A stretch of DNA of 64,000 bases. Origin: Phoebastria nigripes (taxonomy: Eukaryota > Chordata > Aves > Procellariiformes > Diomedeidae). Of this stretch, positions 38,101 through 50,100 are shown one piece after another. The number at the start of each line of letters is the position of its first letter. The first letter of the stretch is position 1. The stretch is taken from assembly GCA_035582835.1 (NCBI GenBank), contig JAYKAV010003079.1, forward strand, positions 416,449-480,448, read 5' to 3'. The translations under genes and the position numbers were made by a program. The notes under the pieces were generated by a model. The model saw only the letters and a list, made by a program, of their open reading frames with translations, had not been told where the DNA came from and searched no databases.

Positions 38101-41100
38101 CAATCTGTGTCATACCTGAAGCAAACCATATTTGGTCTCCACATCATAAAGTTTGTATTCTTTAATGTCAGATGGTAAAGGAGAAGGTAGGTTGTCCCAG
38201 CTGCCAAGAACATTAGCTAAACTTGCACAGACTGGTTCTGTACAAAATGCCAAGCAATCCCTGTAGACAAAATACATAAAAACATTTCTTGTAAATAAAT
38301 GTAATAAATCTCCTGACTGTGAACAAAGAACCATACAAACATCATATTATACATTACCAGAGCACTTGGTGCTACCTAAAACCATGTTATATTTCAGGTT
38401 TTGAATTCTTGTAAGTAATATTATACTAAAGAGAAATATATAAATATCTGAAGTATTCAAAAAATACTAGAATTAAGTTATTTTATTCTCATTCACATAC
38501 ATCACTAATGATGCACACAATGCTTCATAAAAAGTTTTAACAAAACAATGCTTCTCTTCTGATCCAGGAAAATCAAACAAATAATTCTTACTATTATTAA
38601 AACTTGTAAAATCAGGCGTTTAGCTATGCCTAAAACTGACACATCCCTGACTGAAGCAATACTTAATGTGGTCAGACAATGATCAGAAACAAAATCAATA
38701 AAATGTAAGGTAGCAAGTGAATATTCTTNTACTTTGCAAATGAACCGAAGAGGTGCAAACACAAATACACTTCTTGTATGAACTGCAGTTTGCATGTGAA
38801 GTGACTGTTTTCTAAATTATTTTTTCTATTGTTTTCTTCATGAAAAACTGCAGGTCTTGTTTATGCATCTTTGTGTCAACAGTGTTTGAAAAGTACAGAT
38901 GAAGCAAACTTCTGCACATAAAGTGGACTGATTGTAACACTGTGCTTCAAGATTTCAGATTTTGAAGTCCTGAAAACAACATATGTCTCAGTTTCACAAA
39001 CTTCATGTAACACAGACAGAGTCATTCTTTAGATCCACATTCTTCATACTGGTCTGCACAGCGCTGGAGGCCCTGGACAGTCATTGCACCTCACTTCTTA
39101 ATTGCTTTAAATATTTTTTTGAGAAAGGCTTACATGGATGGTAGCACACATACCTGGTTTAAGGATGAGTAATTCACGAGAACGCTAAATACTGCATCAG
39201 TATGAACACAGAAAACTGAAACTGAGTAACAGTAATAAAGATATATTTTTGAATATAAAGTTATAAGCAAGAAGACAGAAGCCTAACTTTTTGTTCATTC
39301 TGTAAAAACATCACAGAAGACACAATGCCTCAGCATGGATCTACCACACAGTTTTTATGAATCTCAATAATTAACAAGCTTGCTCTTTGAAGTAAAGTAA
39401 GGCTGATGAAACATGCAAACCTCTTACTACTCATCCAGATTTTAGTTTTACTTTAGTTTTATCTAATGCCTTTCTGAAGGAAAAACAACTGAAAATTAAA
39501 ATACATTGAATCATAAGTGCTAGCCAACCTGACACAACTTTGCTTGGTTTCCTCCCTACCATTCTGTTAACGCCATCCCTTTCATGTTTCTATTAACAGA
39601 ACTAGGGCTATAAAACTCATTTCTGTAGTAATCACAAGGAAGAATCAGAGTACAGAAAGACAAAGTCCTTCATTTTCAATCTGACTTCAACTTTACCATA
39701 GAGCTTATACATTTAGTTACAGTTAAGGCATAGATGATAGAAAATACCTAGGGAACAGTTATTCAGTGGTTTTCATAACATAAACTCTCCGATTGCTGTT
39801 GTTTTGAGGGAATAAAAAGATGGCTGTTTATTTTTTACTTTAGGAGCTAATTAAATAAGGACCCAAACCAGAGTAACGGAAGGATGGGGCAAATCTAATT
39901 AAAGCAATTGAATATTGCAGAAGCTGATGTCTGCCATACAGTGCAGCTTCTTTAACAGTTCCCTGAATAATATAAAAATGAAATTCAGAGTAACATAATA
40001 AAAAGAAAACAAATTAAAAATAAAAGTGATGGCCAAAAATGCATACCCTTTGGGAAAAACTGCCACAGATGGAATGTCTAGTAAATTAAGTATCTGGGTC
40101 TCTTCACACTACTACTATTTTTAATGGGTAGTAATGACATTATGAGTGAACTTATAATTTGACTTTTTTGTCCTTTTCTCCAATAACAGTTAAATATAGA
40201 ATAATATTGCTCATCTGTGCTGTTACTGGAATTCAAGACCAGTTGTAAGTAAATGTATTTATATTAAATATTTAGTATAAATAGTTATTCATTATATAAA
40301 TGCATGTAAAAATCTATACATCATAATATATATAATATATATAGTTATATTAAATATATTTATATTGAATACCAATAATTTGGAGTAGAAACATTCTATT
40401 AATAGTGGAAACTACACACTAGGGTCAGAAAGGTATGGCCTTTCTTTCTGTATCTACTTCAGCTGTGCAGGTACACCAAGTATCCCTTTGCCCCACAAAG
40501 GAGGAATAAAGGGTGACTTGCAAGCAGTTCAACACAACTGTATGTTACTTTGGAGACACAAAAAAAGACCACGTACAGTCTAGCCAGAAGGAGCCCATGA
40601 CAGATTTCTTCAAGAATAAGCACTCTGGAAAGACCTGCAATTCTAAAGAAATCTTACAGCATGCTTGCACAAGGTTACACACACAAATATTCTAAGCAAA
40701 CTTTTCTTTTATGAACTCCCCCCGAAAATCATTACATCAGTTCCTGGCTGTTGTGGTTTAACCCGTCAGGCAGCCAAACACCACACAGCCGCTCGCTTAC
40801 TGCCCCCCCCCCACAGTGGGATAAAACAAAAAAAAGTAAAATTCGTGGATTGAGATAAAGACAGTTTAATAGAACAGAAAAGGAAGGGAAAATAATAATA
40901 ATAACAATAACGATGATAGAATATACAAAATGAGTGACGCACAATGCAATTGCTCACCACCCACCGACTGATGCCCAGCCAGTCCCCGAGCAGCGATCGC
41001 TGCTCCCCAGCCAACTCCCCCTACTTTATATACTGAGCATGATGTCATATGGTATGGAATACCCNGTTGGCCAGTTTGGGTCAGCTCCCTCCCAGCTTCT

Positions 41101-44100
41101 TGTGCACCTGGCAGAGCATGGGAAGCTGAAAAGTCCTTGACTAGTGTAAACACTACTGAGCAATAACTAAAACATCAGTGTGTTATCAACATTATTCTCA
41201 TACTAAATCCAAAACACAGCACTATAGCAGCTACCAGGAAGAAAATTAACTCTATCCCAGCCGAAACCAGGACACTAGCACAGCAAACAACTGGACAGGT
41301 TTTGTGCTACTACTGGTGTTTCTACCAGTAGCTGAGCATGCTGAGTTAGGAAAGAAGAACAATTGGAGCAAAGCATAGGGCATTACTAAAAACTCACAGA
41401 GAACTCTGACATAACTACAGTGTTAATTTTACTCAGAAGGCTTAAATTCTTCACAAGAACACCACCAAAGGTTTCTTAACACTCCATGGTATGAATCTTT
41501 TCTTCTGAAGTGCAGAGTTCAGGGAAAAAAATAATTACAGATGCAGCTGCTGAGTCAATTGAAATACTGTGACAATTTTAGGAAGAAGCCTGGGGTATAC
41601 CCTGGGATTCACTTGCATACACTATGACTGAGATGATCCTAGGCCATTTAGTGTGTAATAGTTTATTTACTGTTGTAGAGTACTGAGGGCTGTCTTCAAT
41701 TACCTAATTAATCTTCCTTAGGCTTTTGTGAGGGCCATAATGAACCATAGGGACAATTACAGCTTTGAACCCTTGTTAATGTGAGATGCATTTAGTACTG
41801 GAGGAAAGATATATATGAATACACAAGTGTCATTTAATCCAAGAAATCTTTCCCAAAGTAGGCATCACAAAGATGAAGAAGCATCCCTAAAGCATTCTCA
41901 GCTCCTAGAAGCCAGTACATTTGGAATAATGCAGGTTAACAGACACAATCAAAAATGTAGAAGTTTGAAAGGTAACGTACATGAATCTTTATTAGGCTAC
42001 CATTTAGAAAAACTAGTTTGGAAAAAAAACTCTAAAACCTTCATGATCTTCCTCAGTAGGATCAGGATCAGCTTTTTATTTTAATATGAAACCTTTATTT
42101 TATTTGTTAGATTTTAGTGTGCTGTTATCACCACAGTTGAACAATAGATCTATAAGACTAACCCATTATTGTGCCTAGTGACCAACCTTACATAAATCAA
42201 ATAAGCACTACAAAAACACACTGAATTTTGTCTCCCTCGATTGGCATTTGAGGACTTTTTAAACACATATGTGGCCACAACACATACAGTTTACCAAAAA
42301 TCTCCAATCTCACATGCACTACGTACATACATCTCATAAATGGAACAAATGTATGAACAACCTTTTGAAAGAAAACAATTTTTAAGAATTCTTTAGAAGT
42401 AAAATTAATTGAACTACCAAATTTTCATGCTCTAAGGGTCATGTGTAGCCTTACAGCTGCAACTGGACTAAGATCATGCAACAGATTATTAATTAGATTC
42501 ACTAGATTCACACCAGAAATGCATCCTATGGCTTGGGGGGGGGGAAAAAAATCTGAGGGTGGGGTGAATACCATTCTCACATGAGTAAATACAGTAAACT
42601 TGAATCTCATCAGAGATATGTGTTGAATGTTGCAGTTACTTTACATCCAATAACAAAACAATGATTAAGAAAGTCTGTTCTCAACTTTACCATAGCTTAC
42701 CTGGATTCTTCCAATGGATGTTGAACAGTAAGTAGTCGAGGGTGTCGAAGCCTGGTTAGCTGTTGAACACCTCGTTTTAAAGAATCAATAATCTGATCCT
42801 TTTCAAATTTTTGATACTTGTCTATTAGCTTCTTATCAAAGACGAAAACAGCCACTTCCTAGAAATAAGCAACAAAATTCTCTCAGTATATAACATAGCC
42901 AAAAAACAAGCCTATACACAATTACATACACGCACATACACCCCCCCGTTTTTGAATCAACAGTACAATTCCACCAATGCACTAAGTATTTCAATGTATA
43001 TATATATATACATATTGTCCTTACTTTTTCCCAGTCATAATCACACAGGTTACTGTACATAACCTCTGCAATATGTATTTTAAGAGTTAAGGTACTACTG
43101 CTCCTTATCTTACAAACAGTAATACGTAAACTATAACCACTATCTACACAGTGACAAAGCAGCAGATCCACAGGACAGAAATCAGCTTGATTTTAAGTAG
43201 ATGAAAGCATTTACATCACCTATGAACAATTAAAATATTCTAAGCATATATGCATTCATTTGGCATTAAATATACCAAGTGGTGCTTTATTAACCCAGAG
43301 CCTGTCTCAGTGTTCTGCTCCAAACCAGTACGATCTATATTAAACTAGATATTCATGAAAGACAATTTATAGTCACAGTAATCAATTAATCTGATCAGAC
43401 CATTCACATGATAAAACATCAAGAATTTTTTAATGCTTAAACATGTGTAAAAAGAAGTCCCAGAAATGCGGTAGATGTTAAAAACAGAGAAGATAGTTCT
43501 TCCAACCAGCCTCTGCAAATGGAGTGGGAGAAAATTAAGAAATTTATATGCAACTTTGAAATTACAAAGGTGGATGTGAAATAAAAAATTAGATTACATC
43601 ACTATCTTGGAAGCCATTAAAGAGAAATAAATCAATTGAAGAAAAAAGGAATTAAAAACTTTATCATGAAACAGAGACTTTCTTATACTTCTACAACAGC
43701 ATTATTAATAATAATAAAGGTTAGAAACCAGTAGAAAATAATATGAAAATACAGTTTTGAGTCCCAAGAGGAAGTCTATGCTCTTGTACTGCACATTTTA
43801 TAACCATGATTCTAATTAAAATCTCACAGGAACAGTTACATTATTGATTTAAAAAAAAAAGACTTGTAGAAATAGGTTGTATTAAAAAAGTAATTCAGTC
43901 CAATACACAAAAAATTGGTTGTTTTTTTTTTAGCTGGTACCTGTTTCATTAAGCCATTAGCAGGTGAACATCTATAACTCAACTAAGTACACTTTTCCTG
44001 CTTCTATCCATACCAGCTCCCTGCTCCAGCTCTTAAGTGTGATGGATCAAACATTAAGATTGACACAAGGCAGGGAGGAACCAATGACCGGGGATGGAAG

Positions 44101-47100
44101 ACATACACTATGCCCACTATTTAAAAAGTACACATTTTCCAGTAACAAAGTCTGAATGTATTGAGCAGTACATGACCAATACCAAAATTTCAAACTAATA
44201 CAGCACTTCTGAGAGCACTCATGTTTCATGACAAGTGAAAAGAATCAGAAAGTGAATATTTAAATCAGATAGTATGGGACATCAGCTATGGTTTGAATAT
44301 TTTATGATGGCTATAAATAAGTTCTATTGGTGCTTGCTGCAATCCTGCATGGTTTGTTTGAAGTTTGACAGAACTTTTACAGATCCAAAATTAGCTCACA
44401 TATAAGTATGTATATGAAATCGTAGTATTCTAGGTATGAAAATTATTGCTGTCACATTGATTTTGTAGATTTAGTTATTGTGGAGTGTCAAGAATCAAAA
44501 TAATTTGAGCTGTGTAACAATTTGCTTTCAATACCTTCATTTTCATGTAACACGTCTGATACAAGAAGAAAGCATACAGCCATCTCTGTCTGCTCATGGA
44601 GACTAAAATGTTAAATGTGTTCTGATATTAGTAATTCAGAATATGGCATTCGGAAATTCAATTCCATAATCAACATTGATTTTTATATTGTTGATATGGC
44701 ATTCTGCATATAATATCTTAAACCCCATAAGTCACCAGATATTATTGTACAGAAGAATGAAGAGATAGCTGAGTCACGGGCCATAGAACACACTCTCAAT
44801 GCACAAAAATTACTGAAACAATATAATACGCTTGGAAACATTTAAAAGCATTCATGGTTTTATGCTGCATGAATCAAATAACCCTGTAAAATTTTGACTA
44901 TGAACACATTATTTCTGTCTTTCCTTTTCTGTTTTACAAGAACTGATATTCAACCCCAAAAAGGAGGGCTACTGACTGTAGCTGATAGGGATTCTATTTC
45001 CTGTAATTACTTTCATGGAACTTACTGAGACGAAAGCCTGCAAAGGCTTACATAGTTACTACTTCTTTCCACAGAAAGCTCTAGGGGAGCTTCCACTTAG
45101 GTTTTTTTTCATTTCATAGGTCTGAAGGAAGAGNAGCTTCCTCCTCCAGATGATTACTTGTTATGTAATTCTGCAGTTGTGTCGTAATTCCAACTTTGTG
45201 ATATAAAAATAAATTTAACACAAAAAGACTAAAATATATTTTAAAAAATGACTGCTCTCCACAAAGAAAGTGAAAAAGTAGAGACAAAACAACCCTTATC
45301 TTTAACGACACAATTTTTCATTCATTATGTGATAGGAAGTATACACACCTTGCTCAACATACTCTTGTCTCAACACAGTTTACTGCTAATGCTACTAGCT
45401 GGGTTAGGAAGTATGGACAAGTATGTAGGGGACTAGACTGGCCACTCAAGAGATCCAAGTTTAAATCTCAGTTCTGTTCACAAACACAAAACAGTCCGCA
45501 CCTTCTGTCTCACCTCCCACATGCTTAAGCCAAGTCCATTACTTCAAAGTGGTGTTAGGTAAAGCTCAGTGATGACATTGAGACAGCTGTATGTTATGAT
45601 GTGTACTGTGTAAATATTTGCCAGGATGAAGACCTTCAAGAAAACATCTGTTGTTACTGCCAAGAATTTAGAATTTTTAACATGANTCACTGAAAAGATC
45701 AGTGTTTAAGTTCTACAATGCCTTTGCCAAGAAAATAAACGTCACCTGTGCAAACAGGAGTAAGCATTGTCCACAACATGCAAGACACAGGATGGGGAAC
45801 TACAGGCCTGTCAGCCTGACCTCAGTGCAGGGGAAGATTATGGAGCGGTTCATCTTGAGGGTGTCCGCAAGCCATGTGCAGGACAACCAGGGGATCAGGC
45901 ACAGCCAGCATGGATTCATGAAAGGCAGGTCCTGCTTGACCAACCTGATCTCCTTCTAGGACCAGGTGACCCACCTAGTGGATGAGGGAAAGACTGTGGA
46001 TGTTGTCTACCTGGACTTCAGTAAAGCCTTTGATACTGTCTCCCACAGCATTCTCCTAGAGAAGCTGGCAGCTCATGGCCTAGACAAGTGTACTCTTTGC
46101 TGGGCAAAAAACTGGCTGGACAGCCGGGCCCAGAGAGTTGTGGTGAATGGAGTTAAATCCAGTTGGCGGCCGGTCACGAGCGGTGTCCCTCAGGGCTCAG
46201 TTTTGGGGCCGGTCTTGTTCAATATCTTTATCAACGATCTAGATGGGGGGATTGAGTGCTCCCTCAGCAAGTTTGCAGACAACACCAAGTTGGGTGGGTG
46301 TGTTGATCTGCTTGAGGGTAGGAAGGCTCTGCAGAGGGATCTGGACAGGCTGGATCGATGGGCCGAGGCCAATTGTATGAGGTTCAACAAGGCCAAGCGC
46401 CAGGTCCTGCACTTCAGCCACAACAACCCCATGCAACGCTACAGGCTGGGGGAAGAGTGGCTGGAAAGCTGCCTGGCAGAAAAGGACCTGGGGGATTGGT
46501 TGACAGCCGGCTGAATATGAGCCAGCAGTGTGCCCAGGTGGCCAAGAAGGCCAATGGCATCCTGGCCTGTATCAGAAATAGTGTGGCCAGCAGGACTAGG
46601 GAGGTGATCGTGCCCCTGTACTCGGCACTGGTGAGGCCACACCTTGAGTATTGTGCTCAGTTTTGGGCCCCTCACTACAAGAAGGACATTGAGGTGCTGG
46701 AGCGTGTCCAGAGAAGGGCAACGAAGCTGGTGAAGGGTCTGGAGAACAAGTCCTATGAGGAGCGGCTGAGGGAACTGGGACTGTTTATTCTGGAGAAGAG
46801 GAGGCTCAGGGGAGACCTTATCGCTCTCTACAACTACCTGAAAGGAGGTTGTAGCGAGGTGGCTGTCGGTCTCTTCTCCCAAGTAACTAGCAATAGGACA
46901 AGAGGAAATGGCCTCAAGTTGCACCAGGGGAGGTTTAGATTGGACATNAGGAAAAATGTCTTTACTGAAAGAGTGGTTAAACATTGGAACAGGCTGCCCA
47001 GGGAAGTGGTGGAGTCGCCATCCCTGGAAGTATTTAAAAGACGTGTAGATGAGGCGCTTAGGGACATGGTTTAGTGGGCATGGTGGTGTTGCGTTGACGG

Positions 47101-50100
47101 TTGGACTCAATGATCTTAGAGGTCTTTTCCAACCTTAATGATTCTATGATTCTATGACATGGTTTAACTGGGCTATAATCATATTAACTCATCTAGAACA
47201 CTTTTAGACACTGAACAGAAAAGCGTAAATAAGTTCTCTTCAATTGTGCTTGTGGATTTCAGACGAATCCTGTTGACCATTGTCCCAAAGAACTGGTATT
47301 CACCAATATACCCCTTCACAAAGGTTTTTTATCCTTGTAGTTTTAATCACTAAATGCCCCAATTTCCTTTTCCCAGCTTCTTTGGGCAGTTTTCCTTTGT
47401 ACTGGGTCTGGCTGAGATGGAATTAACTTCCTTCATAGCATCGCATATGGTGCTGTGTTTTAGATTTGTGGCTAAATTGTGTGTTGATAACACACCAGTG
47501 TTTTGGCTGTTGCTGAACAGTCCTTGCACAGGGTCAAGGCTCTCTCTTTTTCCCCATTCTGCCCCCACGGTAAGTAAGCCGTGGGTAGGCAGGAGATTGG
47601 GATGGAACATGGCTGGACAGCCAACCTGAACTGACCAAAGGGCTATTCCATATCATANACATCATGGTCAGTGATAAAAACTAGGGTAGAGGAAGAAGAA
47701 AGGGGTTTTTGGCTTCCAAGGTGGCTGTTGTTTGGAGAATAGCTTGAGCCTCAGTCTGCCTGTGGGATGTGGTGAGCAATTTGCTTTGCTTTGTTTGTTT
47801 TTTTCCCCCCTTCCTTCACCTATTAAACTGTCCGGATCTCAACCTATGAGTTTTCTTGCTTTTCTTCTTCCTATTTTCTGACCTCATCCTGCTGGGGGTG
47901 GGGAAGTGAGTGAGTAGCTGTGTGGGTGCTTGGTTGCTGGTTGGGGTCAACCCACCACATCCTCCAAGTCCATTTGCAATCCTGCGTTCCTTATGAAACA
48001 CACACCAGTTTGAAAAACACACTCTGACAGTTTAAAATATGTGTCCTTATTTACCCATGTAAACACCTTATAAACCAAAGAGAATGCAAAAATCCTGCTC
48101 CTATCTTAAACAATGCAACTGCTAAAAAAAAAAAAAAAAAGAAAAGAAAGGGGGGAAGGGGGAAAGAGAGAGACAGAAATAATTCTCCCTAACCAGAAAA
48201 AGGCAACCAGACAACCAAGGCATGTCACGCTTTCTCTCCTGCCCCCAAGAGGAAGGCAAGAATTCAGAAACACACTGGGTTTGTGTGTTGAAAAAGATGC
48301 AAACAAAACTAGAAAGTATTTCTAAATTAAAGACTCTAAAAGCTGTGGAAATGTAATGATAATGGAATAGCAATACCTCTTCCTATTTATCTCATTGCAT
48401 ACTGAGAAAGCATGTTAACAATACCTGTAAAACATGGAAGCACTATAGTGATGAATGCTACAGAAACNCAAATCCTTCTACTTTCAATGACATTTTGAAT
48501 AGTGTGGACTAGTAATGCCAGAGACTAAGCACAGAACAACAAGGAAGAAAAAAAAAAACCACAAAATATTTAATAACTACAGTTCACCATCTATCCTGTG
48601 AACTGAATAATGTAGTGCTCTCGTTGGAAAAAATTAAATGTGATCACGTTAAAGACTAAGTCATGAACATAAAAGCAAANGAAATTTTAAGGTAGCAGTC
48701 AGGGTGCTTGATTTTAGAAACTTTATGTTTGTTTTGCCTTTCATTTTTGTTCTCTATTTTACCCATATGCACTCACGCATTTTTTTAATGAATAATCAAA
48801 TGTAACTCAATATAAAAACACATGATGTTTTACCAAAGCCTCCCACTGTGCAAAGCAAAATAGTCTCTGAACTAAAATACTGGAAAGCATTCCAGTATTA
48901 CTCTGGTCTTTTGCCAGAAAAAGATTTTTCTCCAGCTTTTGGGGAGTTTATTTTTAGAAGCTTGCCAATGTTTTTTTATTACCCTACTTTCCCATCAGTT
49001 TGTTTCAGTCGTAAGGTATACAATACAACTATTTCAGTTTTAAAATGAATTAGCCTTTCAAGTTTGAATAGTAGGAAGCTTTCATTTCAAAGCTACTGTA
49101 TGCACAGCCAAAACAGAAAGCTGACTTACCTACCATTAATATATTTAGTCTACCACAATAAAAGTTAAACACAACTACAGTAGTCTTGAAGTGCAAACCA
49201 TTATCTCCTTAATTCTGCTAGTTTTTACAACTGAGCTGCCAACAAGAACATTAAGTGACCTTACCCTATCTATTTCTTTATGATCGCACTTTCTAAGCGG
49301 AAAAAAGGACAAGTGCCATATTATGCCAGAAAAAAATATAAGTGCATAAAGACTAAGTTAACAAACCCAAGATGAGCAGAAATAAATACTGTAAAATTAG
49401 CAACATGTTACTTCATGTATACACGTATAACCAGAAAGACTCATAAATCTTCCAAACAAACAGCAGCAAATCAGCTATCAAATAGCACCAGACAAACATA
49501 TGCACACAGGTAAGTAATTTCCTCACATTCTGTTAGGTTGTTATTCAGTCACCTACAAAGTAAGCAAGAAAAGACAAGACACATTAAAAAAAATAAATAC
49601 GTAAACATTCAGAAATCCAGGAAAACCAGCAAGACAGGAACCAGGCGGAACTCTGAAAAGAGGAATAAAATCATACATATCTACTGTCATCAAAGATGGA
49701 ATACTTGTAACTGTCCACTGACTTAAAATAGGAACCAAATTAATCCATATTTGAAATCTTAACTTCAGCTGACCAACTTCTGTAAGACTGATGACTTCCA
49801 TTTGTCCTGAGAACAAAGATTTCTGATCAGCTCTACTGCTGTAATGCTAAAACTCCAAATTTAGCTATTTTATCTGGCTACAGTGACTTAAATTATTACT
49901 TGTGTTGTTGTAAAGTGACAACACCACAGGCAATTAAGCCCTTACATCCTGCTTGTCTGATCACAATACACATTTACTGTAAAAAAGCTAAGTGCTTGTA
50001 GCTTCAAATTAGATATACACACTTGCAATACAGCAAATATGTGCATCACTTCACAAAAGTGACTGCTACCACTTGGAAAATGACAGCCAGCCACTTCCAT

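Noticed and set aside
46190..47110. Minus-strand frames of 80-223 codons
   Set aside because: They are antisense readings of the CR1 ORF2 tail, which is the real coding strand here.
40749..47959. The two LTRs as ends of one provirus
   Set aside because: They are in opposite orientations, belong to different subfamilies, each has its own flanking duplication-like pentamers, and SCYL2 exon 3 lies between them.
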